A stretch of 64,000 nucleotides of DNA from Changpingibacter yushuensis (lineage in GTDB: Bacteria > Actinomycetota > Actinomycetes > Actinomycetales > Actinomycetaceae), in assembly GCF_014041995.1 (NCBI RefSeq), contig NZ_CP059492.1, positions 496,001-560,000 on the forward strand, written 5' to 3'. This document shows, piece by piece, positions 35,999 through 45,522 of the stretch. The notes under the pieces are model-generated. The model was not told where the DNA came from, made no database searches, and saw only the letters and a list, made by a program, of their open reading frames with translations. The number at the start of each line of letters is the position of its first letter. The first letter of the stretch is position 1. Position numbers and translations under genes: made by a program.

Positions 35999-36019
35999 TC
36001 ACACTATCGCCCTCGCCCA

Positions 36020-36619
36020 TCACTCCCGGCGAATCACCGGAGGCCGCAGCGCATACACCAGCACCACCCCTGAGAAGGCTAGGGCAGCCACCAGTAACTC
36101 GCGCCCATTTGCCTGAGGTGCCAAGAATACGGCCCACCACGGGTAACCACCGTCGCCCGATACGCCGAACTGGATACCAACCAGCACCAACATCAGTGGA
36201 AGAAGCCAGGCGAATGAGGTCCAGCCGGCGATAACCGCAGCAAGGCTCAATGCGGCAAACACTAGGACGTTCCGGACAACGATTCCGGCCGAGGCCACGC
36301 CGAGCCCGCCACCCAGTGTCCCCAATATGCAAGCCCCCGCGGCCAGAGCCATGAGAAGCACGGCCCACAGGCCCCGAGCCAGCTTCACTCGAGGGGGATC
36401 GGGTAGGCGGGCCGGGGGTCCGATGCATCCTATGGCCACTGCGATTCCGGCTGGGCAGGTGATGAATACGGGTAGGGCTAGCGGCGCTACCAGCCATTGG
36501 GTGAAGGCACGGGATACGAGGATGTCGCGCAGCAGGAATGAACACACGGCGCATGTCGCGATGATTGCAATAGCTGGCCGGGTACGATAGACGCCCAGCC
36601 ACGCACGCCCTTCGCTCAC
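36020..36619 (-). CDS. ABC transporter membrane subunit (six-helix, small)
   Basis: A 199-residue hydrophobic protein with about six membrane segments, starting at GTG 36619 in a GTGA overlap with the stop of the preceding gene. Position, overlap and composition make it the second membrane subunit of the ABC system at 36-38.6 kb. No sequence motif fixes the substrate. Confidence 0.75.
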   Translation of the reverse strand: MSEGRAWLGVYRTRPAIAIIATCAVCSFLLRDILVSRAFTQWLVAPLALPVFITCPAGIAVAIGCIGPPARLPDPPRVKLARGLWAVLLMALAAGACILGTLGGGLGVASAGIVVRNVLVFAALSLAAVIAGWTSFAWLLPLMLVLVGIQFGVSGDGGYPWWAVFLAPQANGRELLVAALAFSGVVLVYALRPPVIRRE

Positions 36620-37860
36620 GTTGCCCCCAGATCGCAGGCCGCCCATCTATTGAGGATCTCGCTGATGTCCTCGGGGCTGAGAGTATGCTCGTCGCCAGTG
36701 AATATGGTGGCATCTCCTAGTTGCCCACTCCACGTGTAGACGATGTTCTCCATGTCAGTCCAGTAGTGGTCAGGAATTGCATCGTTCCCTGATAGCGCTG
36801 GGCACCATGCTGGTGTCAACATCTCTTGAATGAGTATTGAGACGTCATCTGGGTCCTGTTCAATTGGCCCAAACGCCGTTGTCCGTGAATCGGGATCGCC
36901 CGGATTCCGTGACCGCGAAGCTTCTACAACCTGAGCGGGAACTAGGGCATCGTAACCGGCTTCCCGCGCACTATTCACAAGCTGACGTACTGTCGCAATA
37001 TCCGGTGCAGCATTGCGCTCGTGTTCGCCGTAAACGCAGATCGTGGGGTCCGTTCCCGCGCAGTGTGTGGGTTCTTCAGCTGTAGGAACCATCTGATTCC
37101 CGGGTACCTTCATTGAAGCGCCAAGAAGAATAACGACGACGAACCCAGCGGCAACTATCGCAGGAGATGGCAGCAACCAACCATGAGCTGCACGCGGGCG
37201 TGACAGCAGAAGGAGACCGGCCGTGAGGAGGGTGATGGTCAGCTGGAGCCAAAGGAACCCTGTGTTCCACACCAACCCGACTTGGGAGATAGTGGCGCCG
37301 CTGTCGCCAAGTGGGTGAAACCCCCGACCTCCTGATGAGACCGTGGTGAAGATGAGGGATGCGGCGTAGGCGCCTGCGGCCCCAAGTAGGCCAGCAACAA
37401 CTGGTTGGGTGAGTCTGCCGACGAAACTGCCTAATGCCGCAAACCACATGATGGAGGCTGCCTGTGCGGCCATAGCTAGTGCCACGGGGAACCATCCAAC
37501 AAACGGATGGGGAGCGCCGCCAATGCCAAACAAAACCAGGATGGCGAGCAGGTGAACAACTGCTGCGGGTACCTCAGCCCATAACGCCGCCCATACGAAC
37601 TCTCGCCGCCCACCCGCTGTGGCTAGGCTCAGATGACGGCGACCTGGCTGGGCTAAGTGGGCCGAATCCACAGCGGCAACTGCGCCCACGAGTGCACTAA
37701 TCATCCAAACAGCCAATGCCATCCAACGAACCGTGAAGACCGCTTCGCCTAAGTATGGTGCACCGCGAAGTAGGGCCACACCTACATCAAGGACGATCAC
37801 CGCTAGTGCTACCCAAGGTCCTGCTAGCGTACGTGCCGCATACGCCCACCGCAGTCTCAT
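36616..37860 (-). CDS. ABC transporter permease with extracytoplasmic cysteine-bearing domain
   Basis: A 414-residue protein. The first 250 residues hold about six membrane helices. The last 160 residues (from about 255) are polar and extracytoplasmic with four cysteines (two in HCAGTDPTIC, one in AWCPAL, one in WAACDL), which could form two disulfides. The C-terminal domain is unlike usual ABC-2 permeases. The start overlaps the ATPase stop by 4 bp. It is similar in idea to bacteriocin-immunity or lipid-linked export permeases, but the substrate is unknown. The ATPase of this operon is frameshifted, so the system may be inactive. Confidence 0.8.
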   Translation of the reverse strand: MRLRWAYAARTLAGPWVALAVIVLDVGVALLRGAPYLGEAVFTVRWMALAVWMISALVGAVAAVDSAHLAQPGRRHLSLATAGGRREFVWAALWAEVPAAVVHLLAILVLFGIGGAPHPFVGWFPVALAMAAQAASIMWFAALGSFVGRLTQPVVAGLLGAAGAYAASLIFTTVSSGGRGFHPLGDSGATISQVGLVWNTGFLWLQLTITLLTAGLLLLSRPRAAHGWLLPSPAIVAAGFVVVILLGASMKVPGNQMVPTAEEPTHCAGTDPTICVYGEHERNAAPDIATVRQLVNSAREAGYDALVPAQVVEASRSRNPGDPDSRTTAFGPIEQDPDDVSILIQEMLTPAWCPALSGNDAIPDHYWTDMENIVYTWSGQLGDATIFTGDEHTLSPEDISEILNRWAACDLGAT

Positions 37861-38574
37861 TCTGCGCCCATCAGTGCTGCCAGAGAGCGTTCAAGCGCAG
37901 TCTCTCCAGGCATGTCGTCAGAAGCTAGGCTTTCTAAGGTCTCCACTGCTCCATCGAAGACCATCGAACCTTCGGACATGACGATCACTCTCTGCGCTAG
38001 TGCGCGTACGTCCTCTACCAGGTGAGTTGAGACAAAGACGATGTGCGTCTCCCCGAGATCCTCAAGGACGGAGCGGATTGCTAGGCGCTGAACGGGATCG
38101 AGACCCACAGTGGGTTCGTCAAGTAGAAGAACGCTGGGATTATGAACAATAGCTTGTGCTATCCCGAGCCTGCGCACCATGCCGCCTGATAGTGACTTGA
38201 TTGTTGAGCTTTTGCGTTCTGACAACCCCACACGGTCCAGCGCAGCATCCACGGCGGCACTCCGTTCCGCCCGTGGCACACCGTGCAGCCACGCCACGTG
38301 CGATATGAACTGCTCACAGGTTGCGTTTGTAGGGAACGCTGGCGACTGGGGGAGAACGCCCAGGCCCGCTGCTCGCGAAAACCGGACGGAGTCTGCAGGG
38401 CGGCGTAGCTCTCCCGAAATCAAACGGAAGAGAGTTGATTTCCCAGCGCCGTGCGCCCACAAGGCACGTCACACCAGTGTTTAACGTGAAGCTCAATGGG
38501 CCCAGATTGAACCCACGCCGATAACGGAACTCCAAATCAGAGCACTCAACCACGGGAATCGGCACTTCCGTCAT
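37857..38574 (-). pseudogene. ABC transporter ATPase, frameshifted in Walker A
   Basis: The full ATPase pattern is visible but in two frames. The first frame (start 38574 with GGAG 4 bases upstream) reads VVECSDLEFRYRRGFNLGPLSF..GVTCLVG. The second reads GAGKSTLFRLISGEL, LSGGMVRRLGIAQA, LLLDEPTVGLDP and FVSTHLVEDV. The break is at about 38451-38460, between the two halves of the phosphate loop, and two bases appear to be missing there. The other motifs are intact, so either the lesion is recent, or it is a sequencing error, or the locus is phase-variable. Confidence 0.85.
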
Positions 38575-38907
38575 AGCTCTCCCATCCAGTCCAACACTCA
38601 ATACCAGCAGCGAGTGGAGTCGAGAATCTCCGTCTTTATAGCGCAAGAGGCTCAGTGGTTCATTCAGGACTAAGCGTGCGTTGGTGACAGGTTCATTGTG
38701 CGCTCGGGGGACGTCTCGGTGCCACCGCAGACGAGTGAATGCTCGCTTGAGGTCACTCTTCCTGATATCTGATGATGATTAGCAGTGGTCTGAGCTGCAA
38801 AGACTCTATGCGCGGGTCCAAGAGACGATCGTGCCACGGGCGGTGTGGTCACCATGCCGTAGACAGCTTGGCGGCAGGATATTGTGATCGGGTGAGAGGT
38901 TGGCTGA
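38575..38907. other. 333-bp gap, holds dispersed repeat copy B
   Basis: Nothing gene-like was recognised. It contains the repeat at 38847-38886. Confidence 0.4.
38847..38886. repeat. dispersed 40-bp repeat, copy B
   Basis: About 33 of 40 bases match copy A at 30442-30481, including GTCACCATGCCG and GCTTGGCGGCAGGA. Confidence 0.6.
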
Positions 38908-39117
38908 ATGGATAAGGCGGCTATGTCAAGTACTGACGTGGAAGCATTCGAGGTCCGTCGGTGGGTACTAGAGCAAGTACTCTCGATAGCCGCGCTCGTA
39001 ACTGAAAGGCACCGCTGTGGTGTCTATGTTCTGAAGTTCGCGAATGGTGAGCGATACGTGATCAGCAAATGGCCAGTAAGCTGCGAACAGGACCCGTGGA
39101 ACTTATCATTACCGTGA
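38908..39117 (+). pseudogene. possible GIY-YIG nuclease fragment
   Basis: A 69-codon frame whose segment CGVYVLKFANGERYV matches the GIY-YIG opening (G-[IV]-Y followed by Y-[IV]), but the glycine and arginine that should follow are missing and the frame ends 19 codons later. GIY-YIG domains are about 90 residues with a downstream catalytic Arg and Glu, absent here. It is probably a truncated remnant; it could also be an unrelated small ORF. Confidence 0.35.
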
Positions 39118-39261
39118 CCGATTAGTAGACTGTCTCAAGGTCTTAAGATGGTCTGTGCGGGACAACTCTTCGAGTCTTCCCTGTGCAATGAACTGTGATG
39201 AGTTGAACTGTTCTTGGCAGCACAGTGCACAGTTCTGAAATGGGTCCAACTCCGTCAGCAA

Positions 39262-40242
39262 TTACTCAGAAAAGTCTGTTGCGTGCGTGGAATGGTCAAC
39301 GAAGATGTCGTCTATATCCCTTCTGGGTGAGAGCGTTTGACGGTAATTCTCTGCAGGGTACCCTACGGCAATGAATACAACAATATCCTCCGAGGCAGGA
39401 ATGCCAGCCACAGGTCGGCATGTACGTGACTTCTCATGTGTCTCGGACCAGTTCAAAAGACAGGAACCGAGACCAGATGCATGTAGAAGCCAAACCAATG
39501 ACATTGCAAACAACCCACCATCGATCCACCTTTGGTTTCTCTCACCTGGACCAGAGAAGGACGAGCGGCGCACTGTTACAACCATTAGTGCAGGTATTGT
39601 TTGGTTGAAACCTCTGTTACCGTTCTGAAGGCGCAATAGATCTTGCACTTGAGTTGAGTCGTCATAATAATAGACGCGGAATGCTTGGCGGTTGCATACC
39701 GAAGGTGTGGTGCCGGCCAATTGTGCAATTTGACGTATCTGGTCAACGCTTACGCGACGGGTCTGATCAAAGTGCCGCACACTATGCCTTGACTTGACGA
39801 AGCTTTGAACCGCATCGATGGGAAGCGTCACTGGCGGTTGATCCACGATCGGTGCCAATAAGTCTGATAGTTCGTTCGTATCGTTGAAGCTCTCGACCTC
39901 GGCAATTGCAGCGTAAGCATTGTCGGACTCAAGGCGAACGGAGCATTGCTCTGCTGATTCAAGCAGCGATCGCATCAGATCCATTCTCTCAACACCAAAT
40001 GGGTTCTTTGGCTGTGGAAGTGCCATTCCTTTCTCAAGTCCGTGGGTAAAGAAAGTCAACCTTGCCTGAAGCTGTTCCCGATAATCACGCTTCGAACTGT
40101 TCGATTTGGGAAACAAAGCTGACGTTGACGCAGAGTAGTCAAAGAAATCAGCGAGGAACTCCCTTGCAATAGTCAAGGACTTGTAAACATCCAATGCCCA
40201 CTTTGGTGCATATCGTTTCAGTTCAGAGCGAAGACGTGGCAT
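39262..40242 (-). CDS. nitroreductase-family protein in EPS cluster
   Basis: A 326-residue protein. The C-terminal two thirds have nitroreductase features: VKSRHSVRHFDQTRRVSVDQI (about 148-170), TPSVCNRQAFRVYYY (about 180), GGLFAMSLVWLLHASGLGSCLLNW (about 243-266) and VFIAVGYPAEN near the end. These proteins bind FMN and reduce or dehydrogenate small substrates. An N-terminal extension of about 130 residues lacks hydrophobic character. Such genes occur in polysaccharide clusters beside pyruvyl transferases, as here, but their role is not established. AAGGAT lies 9 bases before the start. Confidence 0.8.
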   Translation of the reverse strand: MPRLRSELKRYAPKWALDVYKSLTIAREFLADFFDYSASTSALFPKSNSSKRDYREQLQARLTFFTHGLEKGMALPQPKNPFGVERMDLMRSLLESAEQCSVRLESDNAYAAIAEVESFNDTNELSDLLAPIVDQPPVTLPIDAVQSFVKSRHSVRHFDQTRRVSVDQIRQIAQLAGTTPSVCNRQAFRVYYYDDSTQVQDLLRLQNGNRGFNQTIPALMVVTVRRSSFSGPGERNQRWIDGGLFAMSLVWLLHASGLGSCLLNWSETHEKSRTCRPVAGIPASEDIVVFIAVGYPAENYRQTLSPRRDIDDIFVDHSTHATDFSE

Positions 40243-40398
40243 GTGAGCTTATCCTTCAGAGGCAGATTATGAGGACCCTTCTTGGGTACACCAATGCAGC
40301 CTATCAAAGGCATAATGCCAAAGACGATTGTGGGTTTGGTGTGGTGTGGTTGCTCTGAGTTGCTGACTCGTTGTTGGCGTAGATGGTGGGCGCGGGTC

Positions 40399-40830
40399 AT
40401 GTCTGTTGAAACATTGGCGTGTATGGCATCGAAGAAGCCGAGGACTGGCGCAGAATCAGCACTTGTGATGGTTGCCGCTGCCGAACTGGCTCATCTGGCT
40501 AAGGCTGCTGGTTCGGATCTGATGGTCTTTGACAGTTTGCTGAAGCCGTTGACAAAGTCGGTCCTAGAAATGGCTCTGAGTAGGGAGATGGCTGAGCATC
40601 TGAGCTGAGAATTGCATGAACGGACTAGTGCTTGCAAGACCACACGTTTTCGTAGTCACGCCCCATCGACGACTGCGGTAACTGACCATGTCGGCGATGT
40701 ACACATCCCGTTCCTCGGAACCGTGAAGGAGCTTTCGAACAGTTGGCCGTTGGAAACCACCGGTGCCGTTTGAAGAACACTGAGGAGGAGGCCCTATCTG
40801 CGAGTATCGTTATCACACTGTTTTCGACTG
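40399..40830 (+). pseudogene. IS256-family transposase remnant (N-terminal)
   Basis: The frame from 40399 reads KKPRTGAESALV...LLKPLTKSVLEMALSREMAEHLS, the N-terminal pattern of IS256 (Mutator-type) transposases, then a stop. Further pieces recognisable downstream in other frames (TAVTDHVGDVHIP, then VGNHRCRLKNTEEE) fit the next conserved blocks. The DDE catalytic core is absent. It is clearly decayed by frameshifts and truncation. Confidence 0.65.
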
Positions 40831-42533
40831 TCAGTGATGTCCGTACTTCCGTTTGTGACCAGTTTGGATTGAAGCTATTTCGACAGTTTCAGGTTCGATC
40901 TATGACATCTTGCTCAGATTGTGCTGCTGATGATGTGGGATTCTTGCTGCCGGTTTGGCTGTCAGTTTGTTTCCTTCTTTGAACGCACATGTTGCAGGAC
41001 GTAAGCCGATATGAGGTTCGAGGTGCGCAGCCTTAAAGGCAGTATTCTGGTTCAGTGGCCCGTATCTGTGCCTAGGCCGGTAATTACCCGGTGAGCAAGC
41101 CTGTGAAACAGAACGTGATTATGCATCGAATCGATGCGTTGACAGGCCCGCGCCCTTTCAGTTTCCGCGATGTCAGTTCTGATCTGCTCGTTTGCTATAC
41201 GTTCCCAAACCACGAAGGTTTACTTAACAGGTGAACATAATAGACACGGAACGGTACGGCAGCTCCGCCTTGCCAGACATTAACGGATTCAGGTTCCTAT
41301 GAATGTGATACTTCTGATTCCAAGTGGGTCCCCCATTAGACGTCAGGAAGATCTGCAATCTTGTTATGTCTGCATCATCGGCAAAAAATCAGGTATTGAG
41401 TTCAGTTTCCGAGAATGAGCATAGCGTGCGACGTTCGGTCCGCTTTTCGACGGCTAGACTGAGCGTATTCCAGACTGCGTACATTTTATTGTGTCGTCTG
41501 CACAGCGGCGTGTCTGGATCCGACTCGCTGCAGAAGGAGGTGGCTTTGGTTGGCACGTTCTAGACTGTCGTAGGTGTGGTAAATGGTCTTGTGGAGATCT
41601 GATTGACGTTCACGAGAAGTCTCCCGAATGGTCGCTTGTGTTGGCGAAGGAGGATAGCTCGAGAATAGCGAAATTGGTTTGCATGCAGTGCTAGGTCACC
41701 GAGAGTATCCTCAATTGCGTGCTTGACCTAGGGCTGATGGGGCATCGTAGTCACGAAGTCGATGGGATCATGGCCCATCTTGACGAGGTCGATGAGAAAG
41801 GGTGTCCCTAGGAACGATCGGTCTCATCATCGAGCCATTCTCGTAGAGATTTGGAGCGAAAGAATGTGGAGAGACACGTTCCGTGTCGTAAGGGGTTTGT
41901 TCACCACTGAAAGACGGAAAGCCCTCGGGATCTGCGTCGTTGTCAGCGTGGCAGGTGCGGCGCTCTGATTGCAGTTGTCTGTCGAGGAAAAGTACTGCTA
42001 CGTCAAAGACTTGCCTACTGTCGACTTGCGTACTGTCGCCAGCTGGTTCGAGAGTGCCACCCGCTCATGCCGCTTTGAAACTGCCCGACGTCACCCGCCA
42101 TCTTTTGCGGAGACCCAACGCGATTCGGCGTGGTTTGCTACCGGTAGTAGTGTTGCTGCTTGTATTCTGCCTGGCTATGTGGCCCGTCTGGGTGCGACCA
42201 CCTGAGAATCTTCAACCGATGAACGTGAGTGGCAGCTTTAAGAGTGCCGAGAGTCTGGTGGCATTCGGTCTCTTTCCAATGCACGAAGACTGGTCTGGTA
42301 TCTAGCTCACGCTCACTAGAGAATCGACTACCATTTGTCTCCGACTGCTGGATGGGAGAGGATGAGCTGTCGGGTTCGGGTAAAGTTCAATCTGGTTTCT
42401 CATCGCTCTACGCCATCGCTCTTCTCGCAAGCTGGTCTTTTGTCTCTTTCATCGCGACATTCTGCTGAGATTCCTATGAGACATGACGGCGTTATGGGTG
42501 AGACAGTTCTAAGGAGACTCAACGACGTGATGA
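40831..42533. other. 1.7-kb gene-poor stretch in EPS cluster
   Basis: Only short frames are open on either strand and none showed a recognisable motif. Composition seems less GC-rich than the flanking genes. It is probably eroded sequence between the IS256 remnant and the flippase gene. No tRNA or array was seen. Confidence 0.5.
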
Positions 42534-44069
42534 GTGGAAGTGAGTTTGCAATTGTCTAGCCAGCGCAAGGTCGGCGCCGTTCTCGGATATACCAATATTC
42601 TGGTCAAGAATCTCGTTTACTTGATCTATACGCCGATGCTGCTCTCGTTCGTTGGACAGGCGGATTACGGCGTTTACCAAACTTCGTACTCGTTTGTGTT
42701 CTCTCTATCGCTGCTGACTTTTGGCTTCTCCGAGGCGTACGTACGCTTCTACACTCAGCGGCACATTCACGGGTCAGAGGATGAAATAAGGCGCTTGAAT
42801 GGCATGTACTTGTTGCTCTATATCGCCGTATGCGCCATCGCTCTCGTGCTCGGCCTCCTACTTGCAGCCAATGCGAGCAGTATCTTCTCTGGAAGTTTCA
42901 CTGATGATGAAGTTAACTTGGCTCAGAAGCTAATCGTCGTCATGACCTTCAACATAACGATGACGCTGCTGTCAACGGTCTTCGATGCATTCATTCTTGC
43001 CCATGAGCAGTTCAAGTTCCAGCAATCGCGTCAGATGTTGACAACACTTGCAACGCCCGGTCTGGCATACGGTCTGCTCAACCTTGGTATGGGTGCCGTG
43101 GGCGCCGCTGTGGCGCAGCTCGCGGTGACCTTTGTATTGCTTATACTTAATGCGCGTTTTGCGATCGGCAAACTCGGCATGCGCTTCGATGTGCGGCACT
43201 TTGACAGTGTTTTGTTCCGCTCTGTTGCCGCTTTCAGTGCGTGGATCTTCACCAACCAAGTCTGTGAGCTCATCAACCAGAATGTGCCAAATGTCCTGCT
43301 TGGTGCACTTACGAGTGCCAGCACGGTTGCAGTCTTTGCCGTCTCAGTGCAGATCCGTTCGGTCTTCTACTCCCTGTCGACAACCATGTCGAGTATCTTC
43401 ACGCCGAAAATCAATCGTATGGTCGCCGAGTCGGATGACAATGCGGAACTCACAGATCTAATGGCACGTGTGGGCCGCTACCAAGCAACACTATTCGTGT
43501 ATGTCTTTGGAGGCTTTATTCTTCTTGGAAGGTTCTTTGTCGAAAGGTGGGCCGGCCCGGACTTCTTGGACGGGTATTATCTTGTTCTGGTCATGGTGGC
43601 ACCGCTGTTTGTCCCGCTTGTCCAGAATACTGGCATTGAGATCCAACGTGCAAAGAATCGTCATCGGGCACGGAGTATTGCATACCTCCTGATGGCAATT
43701 CTCAACGTCACCCTCACTGCACTCTTGGTGCCGATTCTTGGATTCTGGGCTCCAGCAATTGGATATGTCGCATACATTGTGTTTGGAAGTGGTCTCTTCA
43801 TGAACTGGTATTACCAGAAGAGGATCGGCCTCGACATGGTGAGATTCTGGAAGAGGATCGTTCCGATTGCCTTTGTGGGAGCGTTGGTCTGTGCAGTGTG
43901 CGTGGTTGGGTCGTTTGCGATTCCAGCCGAGACTTGGAACCTCTTCATCACGTGGGGCCTCGTCTACTCGTTGTTGTACACAGTGGCGGTCTACATCATT
44001 GTTCTCGACCAACAAGAAAGAGCTTCGTTAAGCACTAAGCTAAGGCGTTGGCGTCGGCATCACGATTAG
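42534..44069 (+). CDS. Wzx-type polysaccharide flippase (MATE/MOP superfamily)
   Basis: A 511-residue membrane protein with about 12-14 hydrophobic segments. The N-terminal stretch (GYTNILVKNLVYLIYTPML, about 20-38, then GQADYGVYQTSYSFVF) is the usual start of polysaccharide-export flippases. It moves undecaprenyl-linked repeat units across the membrane. The GTG start at 42534 is uncertain, with other GTG/TTG choices a few codons later. It is followed 368 bases later by the pyruvyl transferase gene on the same strand. Confidence 0.92.
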   Translation: MEVSLQLSSQRKVGAVLGYTNILVKNLVYLIYTPMLLSFVGQADYGVYQTSYSFVFSLSLLTFGFSEAYVRFYTQRHIHGSEDEIRRLNGMYLLLYIAVCAIALVLGLLLAANASSIFSGSFTDDEVNLAQKLIVVMTFNITMTLLSTVFDAFILAHEQFKFQQSRQMLTTLATPGLAYGLLNLGMGAVGAAVAQLAVTFVLLILNARFAIGKLGMRFDVRHFDSVLFRSVAAFSAWIFTNQVCELINQNVPNVLLGALTSASTVAVFAVSVQIRSVFYSLSTTMSSIFTPKINRMVAESDDNAELTDLMARVGRYQATLFVYVFGGFILLGRFFVERWAGPDFLDGYYLVLVMVAPLFVPLVQNTGIEIQRAKNRHRARSIAYLLMAILNVTLTALLVPILGFWAPAIGYVAYIVFGSGLFMNWYYQKRIGLDMVRFWKRIVPIAFVGALVCAVCVVGSFAIPAETWNLFITWGLVYSLLYTVAVYIIVLDQQERASLSTKLRRWRRHHD

Positions 44070-44436
44070 AATTATGTAGCCTCGACGGAATTCTGTACAG
44101 GTATGAGAGCGTGCAGTCAATACGGTTTCAAGACCGATTGGCTGGTCATCACGCCAAGAACAAATAGCTAAGACGCCATTCGACCAAAGGCAAAGACATC
44201 TAGCATTCCCGAGAGAGTCTTCAAAAGGCAACGCCCAACTCGAAAAATTGTATCCGCGATTGCGAAGAAGTCCAGATTTACTTATGCTGGACCAGCGTAC
44301 TACATGCGAACGTTGGCATGCCACATCAGTATCCACCAGATGCTAGATCAGCACTATAGTTGTGGTGACAGAGCCAATCCTAGGCCGGAAATGACAAAGC
44401 GAGTGTAGTGGCTCACATAGATAGATTGGAAAGCTC
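44070..44436. other. 367-bp gap
   Basis: A gap between the flippase and pyruvyl transferase genes; nothing recognised. Confidence 0.4.
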
Positions 44437-45522
44437 ATGCAAGACTCTGTGCTTATTGTGACTCTTCCGATAGGGGAGAATTACGGAGGAATCCTGCAAG
44501 CTTATGCCCTGCAGAGCGTTATCTCGGATCTTGGGTATAACGTGTCGACGACGGCTGCCGTCGGTGGAGTGGGAAGGTGCTGGAAGCGTTCGTTGAAACG
44601 TGTTCCTGGAGTCAAATGGCTGGCAAGAATCATCAAAGGCAACGCTAGGAACGGACGGCCAGAAGGGTATGCGGAGGCTTCAAAGAGCTTTGTGAAAGAG
44701 TATCTCAAAGTAGTTTCGTTCAATGAAGCAAAGCGTAATACGGGCCGGTACAAAGCCGTCATTGTCGGAAGCGATCAAGTATGGAGAGAACCGTATGGAG
44801 CGCTAGGTGTCAATTTCCTTGGCTTTGTGCCTAAGGCTGTCAAGAAACTCTCCTATGCCGCTTCTTTTGGTGTTGACAACATTGCTGAATACTCATTAAT
44901 ACAGCGCCTACGGGCACGGAGAGCTATTAAGCGGTTTGATGCTGTGTCAGTTCGTGAAATATCGGGCGTTGCTATTTGCAGCGACTTCTTTGGTGTGGAA
45001 GCTATGTGTCACATTGACCCCACAATGATAATAGGTAAACGCGTATATCAGCAGTTAGCCGACAAGGGCTACAACAAAGATCCTGGCGGAATATGTTCTT
45101 ATATTCTTGATGAGAATGAGTTTTCCCAATCAACACTCGAGGCCGCCAAGTTGCATCTAAACATGGCGAGTCATGTGTTGTTGAATCAGGCTGCTCTAGC
45201 TCCTGTTGAGGACTGGCTGAGAGGTTTTTCCGATGCAGAGTTTATTGTCACTGATTCCTTTCACGGTACCGTCTTTTCTATTATTTTCAACAAACCATTT
45301 GTAACAATCTGCAACACTGTCCGAGGTGCCTCGCGTGTCGAGTCTTTGCTGGAGAATGCTGGACTTATGGACAGACTTATTCGATCTGAATCGGACCTTG
45401 CGGACTTTCGTTTTGAAGAGTCCATAGACTTCGCGCAAGCGAATCGCTGGATTGAAACGGAGCAAAGGGCTTCGATACTCTATCTGCAAGACGTTCTGGA
45501 TGGGATAAAGACAGTCAGATAG
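44437..45522 (+). CDS. polysaccharide pyruvyl transferase family protein
   Basis: A 361-residue protein. The opening NYGGILQAYALQSVISDLGY (residues 15-34) is the signature of the polysaccharide pyruvyl transferase (WcaK/CsaB-like) group. Also present are VIVGSDQVWRE (about 108), SYAASFG (about 136) and the C-terminal FIVTDSFHGTVFSIIFNKPF (about 270-289), which carries the S-F-H-G motif. These enzymes add a pyruvate ketal to sugars, giving negative charge to EPS or a wall anchor. They normally use phosphoenolpyruvate. Confidence 0.9.
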   Translation: MQDSVLIVTLPIGENYGGILQAYALQSVISDLGYNVSTTAAVGGVGRCWKRSLKRVPGVKWLARIIKGNARNGRPEGYAEASKSFVKEYLKVVSFNEAKRNTGRYKAVIVGSDQVWREPYGALGVNFLGFVPKAVKKLSYAASFGVDNIAEYSLIQRLRARRAIKRFDAVSVREISGVAICSDFFGVEAMCHIDPTMIIGKRVYQQLADKGYNKDPGGICSYILDENEFSQSTLEAAKLHLNMASHVLLNQAALAPVEDWLRGFSDAEFIVTDSFHGTVFSIIFNKPFVTICNTVRGASRVESLLENAGLMDRLIRSESDLADFRFEESIDFAQANRWIETEQRASILYLQDVLDGIKTVR

